This document shows positions 1-7,111 of a stretch of DNA of 64,000 nucleotides, piece by piece. Origin of the DNA: Halarcobacter sp965243765. GTDB lineage: Bacteria > Campylobacterota > Campylobacteria > Campylobacterales > Arcobacteraceae. Each line of letters opens with the position of its first letter. The first letter of the stretch is position 1. The stretch is from positions 310,001-374,000 of the forward strand of contig CBDEWB010000020.1 in assembly GCA_965243765.1 (NCBI GenBank). Reading direction: 5' to 3'. The translations under genes and the position numbers were made by a program. The notes under the pieces are model-generated. The model made no database searches. It was not told where the DNA came from and worked only from the letters and a program-made list of their open reading frames with translations.

Positions 1-436
1 AGACCATATTAACGCAGATGAAAAAACTAAATTCATAACTAAATATAGTGTTACAAGTGCTGCTCCTCATGATTCTACTGAAATTAAAAATATCATTGAT
101 GAAACAGATAATAAACTTCATGCAGATAGTGCTTACAGGAGTAAAGAGATAGAAGAATTTCTAGAAGATAAAAATTGCAAAAGCTTTGTGCATGAAAAAG
201 GTTACAGAGGTAGTCCTTTAACAGATGAACAAAAAGATTCAAATAACATAAAATCTAAAATTAGAGCAAGAGTAGAACATATATTTGGATTTATGACAAA
301 CTCTATGAATGATGCCTTACATATGAAGTCCATTGGGATAAAACGAATCAAGTCATCTATAGGATTTTTAAATCTTACATATAATCTCTTTAGATATGAA
401 CAGTTAGTTAGATTGCAAAAAGTGAAAGTTATGTAA
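1..436 (+). CDS. IS5-family DDE transposase, C-terminal part
   Basis: The reading frame is open from base 1 and equals residues of about 203-347 of the 347-residue transposase of the complete copies. It keeps the second catalytic Asp region (HADSAYRS) and the C-terminal Glu motif (RARVEHIFGF) of the DDE fold. The N-terminal half with the first Asp is outside the window. The protein would cut and join IS ends during transposition. It is probably intact in the genome, since the other copies are nearly identical and full length. Confidence 0.88.
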   Translation, partial: DHINADEKTKFITKYSVTSAAPHDSTEIKNIIDETDNKLHADSAYRSKEIEEFLEDKNCKSFVHEKGYRGSPLTDEQKDSNNIKSKIRARVEHIFGFMTNSMNDALHMKSIGIKRIKSSIGFLNLTYNLFRYEQLVRLQKVKVM

Positions 437-592
437 AAATATATGAAATCATAGAGATTTTACAAAAACTCACAAAGATCATTATAATTTTTAGTAGAAT
501 TTTATAGTAAATCAAGTTTCGCGTGTGATAAATTTTAAAAATTAAGTTAAAAATGATTTAAACAAATTAGAAAGTTGTTTTTAGAGGTTCCC
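1..592 (+). mobile_element. IS5-type element, 3' part (copy 1, cut by window edge)
   Basis: Bases 1-592 match the last 592 bases of the complete copy at 20394-21682 almost perfectly. One visible difference turns Lys into Asn near the transposase C-terminus (TYNLFRY against TYKLFRY). The right end reads TTTTTAGAGGTTCCC and stops at 592. The element sits inside an older IS4-like transposase gene read on the other strand, whose frame now runs into the IS end. The 5' part lies before the window. Confidence 0.9.
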
Positions 593-1492
593 TTGTATAA
601 ATCTAATTTTTAATTTAGTTGGCAATCCTAAATCTTTCATTTTTTGTTTAGTTTGTTTATTTGGTGTAATATCTAAAACAACATCTTTTTGTTCACTATG
701 TTTGTCAAATAAGAATTTTGCTTTAGTAAATATATTTTTTTTAAGTCTAATCAATATATTTGTTTTATTATATGTTCTAGCAAATGGTTCAAAGCCAATA
801 TAGCCTCTATCCATTGTAGTTAAATCATTTTCATCACAATGTTCTAAATGACCGTAAGCTAAAGTTCTCTCATCATATGCTGCTAAATCATTATCATCAC
901 TTTTATTTTTATTAGTAATTGATGCATCTATTGCTATATTATTTAAGACATCAAATACACATGATACTCTTGCTTGTACCACATCTTTTGCATAATCTTT
1001 AATTTGACATCTTACTTTCATGGGATTAAATTCTTTTTTTACATCTTCACTATTTGGCAAAGTTGTTACTGAACCATCTATAGCTAATAGTCTAAAGTCT
1101 TTAAAAGTTTGATACTCACCATCACTATAAAAAACTTCTGCTGACATATTTGCATATTCTTCAAATGCTGTATAATTTAATTTAGCTCTTGCTTGTGTAT
1201 ATGCACTATTAGTGATTGTATAATCATCACCTAAATCTAATTGCATATCATTTAAACTATTTTGTAAAGATTTACTACTTTTTTTCATTATCACAGTCAT
1301 AATTTTATCGAATCCTAACTTTCTATTTCTTGTGAAACTATTTATACCAATTTTATGTTTATTTATAAATACAACATCTTTTGGTTTATCTCTAAAAACT
1401 GCTAAAACTTGACAGTTTTTTTTAACATATTTAACCTTACTAATATAAGTATATATTATATCTAAATAGTAGTTACAAACTACTTGAGAAGC
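581..1492 (-). pseudogene. IS4-like transposase, N-terminal part, cut by IS5-type insertion
   Basis: An open frame runs from about 1492 down to 581. The last residues (after IRF) are encoded by the IS5-type end, so the C-terminal third with the catalytic Glu is missing. The frame extends well upstream of the Met at 1300: residues such as KVKYVKKNCQVLAVFRDKPKD precede it and look like a real transposase N-terminus. No ATG, GTG or TTG is seen in that extension, so the start is decayed or non-standard. DDE landmarks include LAIDGSV and TMDRGYIGF. The outer end near 1570-1592 (CTTAACTTAATGGCGTTGG) matches the end of a second copy near 6925-6951. Not expected to be functional. Confidence 0.75.
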
Positions 1493-1592
1493 CTATAAAA
1501 TAAGGCTTTCTGATGAATTATCTTTGTGCTGTTTGATATTTTAGACTTATAATAATATGAATTAATTCCTTAACTTAATGGCGTTGGGGGGG

Positions 1593-1649
1593 TCATTCCA
1601 GTAGCATATTTGCAATATTCTATTATACGAGTTATTAAATAGTCCCTAT
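1593..1649. other. Gap between IS remnant and chromosomal operon
   Basis: Short non-coding stretch joining the outer end of the IS4-like remnant to the 3' end of the minus-strand operon. I see no convincing terminator or other signal. Confidence 0.4.
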
Positions 1650-1925
1650 TTACCAAAGAGAGGCTGTTTCAAACTCCTCTATTTTATCTTCAATCTCCAA
1701 ATAAACTTCTTCATCATAATCAAAATAAATTGAAAAATCTCCAATTGTAAGACTATTTTGAATATTTTTTTTATTTAAATATGAATTTTTATTACTACTT
1801 GTTAGGCCAGATAAATAATACTCAACCATTGAAGGTGCCATATCATTAATAACTTCTTCTAATGAATCAAAGCAACTAACCCCAAAAGTTGAATACAAAG
1901 ATGATTTATTTAAAAGTAAAACCAT
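1650..1925 (-). CDS. Hypothetical small protein (91 aa)
   Basis: I do not recognise this protein. It is acidic in its second half (DYDEEVYLEIEDKIEEFE) and has no clear signal peptide or membrane segment. The ATG at 1923-1925 lies only three bases after the stop of the upstream coiled-coil gene, so it looks translationally linked and last in the prmC operon. It ends about 60 bases before an IS remnant. No upstream copy of the C-terminus is available, so I cannot tell whether the natural 3' end is preserved. Confidence 0.55.
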   Translation of the reverse strand: MVLLLNKSSLYSTFGVSCFDSLEEVINDMAPSMVEYYLSGLTSSNKNSYLNKKNIQNSLTIGDFSIYFDYDEEVYLEIEDKIEEFETASLW

Positions 1926-1928
1926 ATA

Positions 1929-2396
1929 TTAGTTATTAAACCCATTTAATAATGAAGCCATTCTATTTAAATCAATTTTATTTTCAGAAGAACCATAATT
2001 TTTATCTTTTTCTTCTTCTTTATAATCTGTAATTATATTACTAACTTCTTCTTTATTTATATTTTCTATACTAATATTTTCTTTTTTATCATTATCTTGT
2101 TTTGTAAAGTCATTTTTAAGTATTTTTTTACTTAATAACACTTCAATTTTATCAAGCATTGATGTAATATTTCCAGAATCTTTTTGTGTATTATCTTGAA
2201 GAACGTTAACATCATCTTCTAAATCTTTTTTTTCAGTTTGTAAAGATGATATTGATTCTTTTAAATTTTTATTTTCACTAGTTAAATTATCATATTCATT
2301 CTGACGTTCATTATAAGAGTTTTGTAATATTTCATAAGCATTTATTAATTTTTCTAAAGCTTCATTTAATTTCGTTATTGTTTCTGCATTCGTCAT
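1929..2396 (-). CDS. Coiled-coil protein of unknown function (155 aa)
   Basis: Residues about 5-80 form a long heptad-rich coiled coil (many Leu, Asn, Glu, Lys; for example NEALEKLINAYEILQNSYN). A Lys/Glu/Asn-rich linker follows, then a short C-terminal motif (LNRMASLLNGF) that could be a docking peptide. There is no signal peptide. It lies 55 bases downstream of the M3 peptidase gene and directly before the 91-codon gene on the same strand. The architecture recalls small cytoskeletal or division-associated coiled-coil proteins, but I cannot name a family. Confidence 0.65.
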   Translation of the reverse strand: MTNAETITKLNEALEKLINAYEILQNSYNERQNEYDNLTSENKNLKESISSLQTEKKDLEDDVNVLQDNTQKDSGNITSMLDKIEVLLSKKILKNDFTKQDNDKKENISIENINKEEVSNIITDYKEEEKDKNYGSSENKIDLNRMASLLNGFNN

Positions 2397-2451
2397 TTTT
2401 ATTAATCCTTCAAATTATAGTATATTATTCTAAACGTTATTATTACAAAAA

Positions 2452-4419
2452 TTAGCTAATAATTCCATCAATTTTTAATAAAGAGTCAACACTTGGGTTT
2501 CTTAAGGATAATTCAAAAAATAGTTCATCCATATTTTTAGAACCACCATTTTGTAAAATAATATTTTTGTACTTAATTGCAAGCTCTTTATTTAAGATTT
2601 TTTTTGAATCAATGAACATATAGAAAGCGTCAGCACTTAGGACTTCTGCCCATTTATATGAGTAATATCCAGCAGAGTACCCACCTGCAAAGATATGTGA
2701 AAAACCATTTTGAAATTTATTATAAGAAGGGGGTATTATAGCTGCATAGTTTTCTCTAATATTATCTAATAATATTTGTACTTCTTCTTCACTTTTATAT
2801 AATTTTTGATGTAATTTAAAGTCAAACAGTGCAAATTCAACTTGTCTTAACATTGTAAGTGAAGATTGAAAGTTCTTTGCTTTTATAATTTTATCAATTG
2901 CTTCATCACTTAAAGTCTCATTTGTTTTATAATGTTTCGCAAAAAGTTTTAATACTTCTTTATCATAAGCAAAATATTCTAAAAATTGTGAAGGAAATTC
3001 AACAACATCCCAAACAACGCCAGATATGCCACTAACCATAGCTTCAGGAACTTTACTAAGCAAATGATGTAAAGCATGTCCCATCTCATGAAATAGAGTT
3101 ACTACATCATTGTGTCTAAGGAGAGAGGGTGTATCTTTTGTAGATTGAGAAAAGTTACAAATAATAAAAGCAGTTGGTAAATGTACATTTTTATTTGCAT
3201 CAATATAATAAGAGTACCAGTTATTCATCCAGGCACCACCACGTTTTTCTTTTCTAGCTTCCAAGTCTATAAATATTCTTGCAATTATTTTATCATTTTC
3301 ACTAATATCATAAACTTTAACACTTTTATCCCAAGATTTGGCATCAATTTTAGTAAATTTTATATTAAATATTGTATTTAAAAAATCAAAAAAACCGTTT
3401 AAAACAGAATTTTGTTCAAAGTATGGTCTATAATACTCTTCATCTAAATCATATTTTTCTTTTTTCAATTTTTCACTGTAATATGCCAAATCAAAACTTT
3501 TGATATCACTAATTCCGTCTTTTAAAGCAAACTTTTTAACTTCTTCTATTTCTTGCAGTGCTTTACTCTTTCCTTTTACTCCCAACTCTTCTAAAAATAA
3601 TATAACTTCATCTTCATTTTTTGCCATTTTTGTTTCAAGTGAGTACTTTGAATATGAATTAAAACCAAGAATCTTTATTGTTTCATCTTTTAGTTTTAAT
3701 ATCTCTTCAATAATTTTTCCATTTTGTGGCGCTCTTGTATAATATGCTTTATATATCTCTTCTCTTTTTTCTCTTGATGTTCCATATGTAATATAAGCTA
3801 AGTAAGATGGCATTTGTAAATTGAACTTGTATTTTGTTTTCCCATTTTCTTTCAAAGTTGCAAGTTCTAAATCTGAATGTGGAATCTCTTTTACATCTTC
3901 AAAGTTATCAATTATCATTTCAAACTCATTTGTTGCATTTAAAATATTTTGTGAAAACTTATGAGAAAGTTCACTTAATTTTAGATTCAACTCTTTTAGT
4001 TGGGATTTTTTTTCATTATTTAAATGACAACCACTTAATTTAAAATCTCTTATTTCATTATCAAGTACTTTAATTTGTATATCATTTAAAGATATACTAG
4101 TGTTATACTGTATATCATTTAATGCTCTATAAATATGTTCATTTTGAGAAATATCAGTTTCATAGTTTGAGATTAAAGGAAGGCATTCTTCATATACTTG
4201 TTGCGTTATTTTTGAATTTTTAACAGAATCAATATGAAAGATAGGAGTAATGAAATTATTAATATCCTCCCCTATTTCTTCATATTGTTTTACAAAATTT
4301 TCATATGTTTTATTTTCTATTTCTAATAACTTATCGATTTGTTTTTTACTTGTTGTTAATAAAACTTCTAAATCATTTTTACTATTCTCTAAATTTTTTA
4401 AATTAAATTCTTTAAACAT
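2452..4419 (-). CDS. prlC: M3A-family oligopeptidase (oligopeptidase A/PrlC type)
   Basis: A cytosolic zinc metallopeptidase that degrades short peptides, including cleaved signal peptides in well-studied relatives. The 655-residue length fits the family. The zinc motif HEMGH (HExxH) is at about residues 446-450 within LFHEMGHALHHLL; the downstream GVVWDVVEFPSQF segment carries the third zinc-ligand Glu and is typical of the M3A (thimet/OpdA) branch rather than the PepF branch. The ATG at 4419 is preceded by AGGAG at normal spacing. It follows prmC by 16 bases, so the two are cotranscribed. The subfamily assignment comes from sequence around the active site. Confidence 0.92.
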   Translation of the reverse strand: MFKEFNLKNLENSKNDLEVLLTTSKKQIDKLLEIENKTYENFVKQYEEIGEDINNFITPIFHIDSVKNSKITQQVYEECLPLISNYETDISQNEHIYRALNDIQYNTSISLNDIQIKVLDNEIRDFKLSGCHLNNEKKSQLKELNLKLSELSHKFSQNILNATNEFEMIIDNFEDVKEIPHSDLELATLKENGKTKYKFNLQMPSYLAYITYGTSREKREEIYKAYYTRAPQNGKIIEEILKLKDETIKILGFNSYSKYSLETKMAKNEDEVILFLEELGVKGKSKALQEIEEVKKFALKDGISDIKSFDLAYYSEKLKKEKYDLDEEYYRPYFEQNSVLNGFFDFLNTIFNIKFTKIDAKSWDKSVKVYDISENDKIIARIFIDLEARKEKRGGAWMNNWYSYYIDANKNVHLPTAFIICNFSQSTKDTPSLLRHNDVVTLFHEMGHALHHLLSKVPEAMVSGISGVVWDVVEFPSQFLEYFAYDKEVLKLFAKHYKTNETLSDEAIDKIIKAKNFQSSLTMLRQVEFALFDFKLHQKLYKSEEEVQILLDNIRENYAAIIPPSYNKFQNGFSHIFAGGYSAGYYSYKWAEVLSADAFYMFIDSKKILNKELAIKYKNIILQNGGSKNMDELFFELSLRNPSVDSLLKIDGIIS

Positions 4420-4435
4420 TTATATATTCTCCTAT

Positions 4436-5260
4436 TTATTTTTTAAATCTTATTATGAACCCTCTATCAAATTTTTCATAATCTTGATAAAAAGAGTAAT
4501 CTTTTATATCAAAATTTTTAAAATAGTTTGTTAAAGTTTGTTTTTGATCATGTCCCATCTCACATAATAAATACTCAATTTTTCTACTTGAAGTATATTT
4601 TATTATATCTTTTAATAACTCATCTCCAATAACTCCTCCAAACAATGCATTTGATGGTTCAAACTTTACATTTTGTGGCAAAGTATACGTATTGGAAATA
4701 TAAGGAGGATTTGATATTGTTAAGTCTATATTTTTTTCATCTATATTCTCATATAAATTACTAAGTTGAAACTCAATTTTATCTTCTACTTTATGTTTTA
4801 AAGCATTTTGTTTTGCTAAAGCTAATGCTTTTTCATTTATATCAACTGCAATAATTTTTATATCTTTTATCAATAGTGCTAACATAACAGAGATGATTCC
4901 TGAACCTGTGCCAATTTCTACAACTTTTATATCTTTTTTGTCTTTTAATATTTCTACTGCTTTTTCAAGTAATATCTCTGTTTCTGCTCTTGGTATCAAA
5001 ACACCCTCTTGTACTATAAAAGACTCCCCGTAAAATGAGGCTTTCTTAATAATATATTCTAAGGGATAGTTTGTAGCTCTTAAATTAACTAATTTTTCTA
5101 ACTTGTTTTCTTCTAAGAATTCATTATTATTGTTTAAATGAAGCCATATTACGTTTTTATCTAGTATATACATTAGTAATATTTCAATCTCCTTTGCAGG
5201 AATACGAGTTACCTGTTTTAGTCTTTGTGAATATTTTCTAATTATCTCTTTTATTATCAT
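4436..5260 (-). CDS. prmC: Release factor glutamine N5-methyltransferase
   Basis: Methylates the Gln of the GGQ motif in peptide chain release factors RF1/RF2 using S-adenosylmethionine. The 274-residue length is normal. The SAM-binding glycine motif VVEIGTGSGIISV lies near residue 115, and the signature NPPY (TISNPPYIS) near residue 184 binds the target Gln. An N-terminal helical domain (residues 1-80) is also present. It is the first recognisable gene of the minus-strand operon with the oligopeptidase. The upstream 100 bases lead to an IS insertion at 5369, which may have changed its promoter region. Confidence 0.94.
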   Translation of the reverse strand: MIIKEIIRKYSQRLKQVTRIPAKEIEILLMYILDKNVIWLHLNNNNEFLEENKLEKLVNLRATNYPLEYIIKKASFYGESFIVQEGVLIPRAETEILLEKAVEILKDKKDIKVVEIGTGSGIISVMLALLIKDIKIIAVDINEKALALAKQNALKHKVEDKIEFQLSNLYENIDEKNIDLTISNPPYISNTYTLPQNVKFEPSNALFGGVIGDELLKDIIKYTSSRKIEYLLCEMGHDQKQTLTNYFKNFDIKDYSFYQDYEKFDRGFIIRFKK

Positions 5261-5368
5261 TTATATATTTACCTTTTAAAAGTTTTATTATAGTTGAATA
5301 CAAATAACTAATATCCCAAGACCAAATATTATAATAAACGCTTTTTGCAATATGTGGTTTAATATATA

Positions 5369-6641
5369 GGGCACCTCTAAAAACAACTTTTTCATCCATT
5401 TAATTAAATTTTTGGAAACATATCTTATCTTCAAATTCAATTTTATTAAAAATCTTACTAAACTTCACACATTATTGGATAAAGTTTAGTAAAATTTCTA
5501 TAATCTTCTTTTATTTTACTTGACTTTTACCTTTTCTAGTCTGATTATTTGTTCATATCTAAATAGGTTATATGTAAGATTTAAAAATCCTATGGATGAT
5601 TTAATTCTTTTTAATCCTATGGATCTCATATGTAAGGCATCATTCATAGAGTTTGTCATAAATCCAAATATATGCTCAACCCTTGCTCTAATTTTAGATT
5701 TAATATGATTTGACTCTTTTTGGGTATTGCTAAGTGGCTTACCTCTATATCCTTTTTCATGAACAAAGCTTTTACATTCATTCTTTTCTAAAAACTCTTC
5801 TATTTCTTTACTTCTATATGCACTATCAGCATGAAGTTTATTATCTGTTTCATCTATAATATTTTTTATTTCAGTTGAATCATGTGGTGCTGCACTTGAA
5901 ACACTATATTTAGTAATTAATTTAGTTTTCTCATCTGCATTTATATGATCTTTATATCCATAATGTCTTTCACCTGCTTTTGTCATCCATCTTGCATCAC
6001 AATCTTTTTGAAATACTTTAGAACGATTCCCTTTTTTATCTTTTTTAGAAAATGCAATAGGAATAGCACCTTTTTTAATATCTGAATTATCACCTCTACT
6101 GTTTCTTTGTCTTGGTACATCTACAAAGGAAGCATCTATCATACTTCCCTCTTTTGCAATAACACCTTGGGTAATGAGTTGTTTAGCAAATAACTCAAAT
6201 AATGTTTGAGATAGGTTTTTATTTGCTAATTGTTCTTTAAAATGCCATATTGTTTTTTCGTCAGGTATCTTATCTGTTATTTTTAAATTTAGGAATTGTT
6301 TAAATGATGTTCTGTCATTTATCTGAAACTCTGCTTGTTCATCACTTAAATTATAATACTTTTGTAGAATTAGAATTTTAAACATCATTAGCTTATCATA
6401 TGCAGGTCTTCCACCAGCACCTTTTGGTTCAACATATAGAGCTTTTTCAATTGGATTCCTAAATAGTTCCCAGTTTATCACTTTATCTAATTTAGACAAA
6501 GGAGGTTGATACTCTTTGATTTTATTTTCATGATATTCTAAGTCAAATAATCCCGTCATTTTGAAGCCTTTATGAATGTTATATAATTAAATATTTTATC
6601 TAAATTATTGTTTTAAGGTGCTTGGGTTTTTAGAGGTGCCC
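5369..6641 (-). mobile_element. Complete IS5-type element (variant 2) with TATA target duplication
   Basis: The ends are imperfect inverted repeats: left GGGCACCTCTAAAAAC, right GTTTTTAGAGGTGCCC. Both are flanked directly by TATA (5365-5368 and 6642-6645), a 4-bp target-site duplication. The element is 1273 bp with one transposase gene on the minus strand. It is related to, but clearly diverged from, the element at 1-592, 20394-21682 and 53435-54725. It interrupted the remnant of an IS4-like element that resumes at 6642. Confidence 0.93.
5516..6559 (-). CDS. IS5-family DDE transposase (347 aa)
   Basis: Full-length transposase with the three DDE catalytic regions: Asp in GSMIDASFVD, Asp in LHADSAYRS and Glu in RARVEHIFGF. 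An N-terminal helical domain precedes them (GRPAYDKLMMFKILILQKYY). It aligns over its whole length with the 347-residue transposase of the second IS5 variant in this window, with scattered substitutions. The ATG at 6559 is the first codon after the left-end region. No frameshift or internal stop is seen, so the element appears able to move. Confidence 0.93.
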   Translation of the reverse strand: MTGLFDLEYHENKIKEYQPPLSKLDKVINWELFRNPIEKALYVEPKGAGGRPAYDKLMMFKILILQKYYNLSDEQAEFQINDRTSFKQFLNLKITDKIPDEKTIWHFKEQLANKNLSQTLFELFAKQLITQGVIAKEGSMIDASFVDVPRQRNSRGDNSDIKKGAIPIAFSKKDKKGNRSKVFQKDCDARWMTKAGERHYGYKDHINADEKTKLITKYSVSSAAPHDSTEIKNIIDETDNKLHADSAYRSKEIEEFLEKNECKSFVHEKGYRGKPLSNTQKESNHIKSKIRARVEHIFGFMTNSMNDALHMRSIGLKRIKSSIGFLNLTYNLFRYEQIIRLEKVKVK

Positions 6642-6951
6642 TATATACAAAAAGTAAATAAAGCAATATCATTTAATGCTATTAAATATAAAGCATTTGA
6701 TCTATTTTATTCAGATGCTCCACACGATGAAGTACTTGAGCAATTAGAGAAGTTATTTTTAACAAATACAATAGTGATTAGACCTGATAGAAAATCAAAA
6801 CCTCGACTGGATAAAGATGCTCAAAAATCTACAATAGCTACAAATTCGATAAATTTTTTAAAAAGAAAAAAGAAAAATGTTGGTAACTAAACAGCTTGTA
6901 CAAAGGGTTTATAATGATAAAAAGCTTAACTTAATGGCGTTGGAGGTGCCC
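6642..6951 (+). pseudogene. IS4-like transposase, C-terminal remnant
   Basis: From VNKAISFNAIKYKAFDLF to the stop at 6888-6890 the frame looks like the C-terminal end of an IS4-type transposase (LFLTNTIVIRPDRKSKPR). The first residues of the 90-codon frame starting at 6618 come from the IS5-type end and are not native. A stop lies just upstream of the insertion in the rejoined sequence, so the remnant was already truncated. The terminal sequence CTTAACTTAATGGCGTTGG near 6926-6944 equals the outer end of the N-terminal remnant at 1570-1592, so both derive from the same IS type but different copies. Confidence 0.7.
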
Positions 6952-7024
6952 TTAATTAAGTCTATATTCAAAATTTATTCAGTCTGAGATAAGAATAAAA
7001 TACCTTTAGATAAAGATATATATT

Positions 7025-7058
7025 AAAAGAGATGTAATTATTACATCTCTTCTTTATT
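7025..7058. terminator. Perfect hairpin, possible terminator
   Basis: AAGAGATGTAA and TTACATCTCTT form an 11-bp perfect stem with a 3-base loop (7027-7051). It is followed by TTCTTTATT on the plus strand and preceded by an A/T-rich run on the minus side. It sits between the IS remnant and the defence operon, and would insulate that operon from read-through out of the IS. Confidence 0.6.
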
Positions 7059-7111
7059 AATTAGTCTTATTTAGCTAAAATATCTAATATAAAATAATCA
7101 AGGATAATAGT

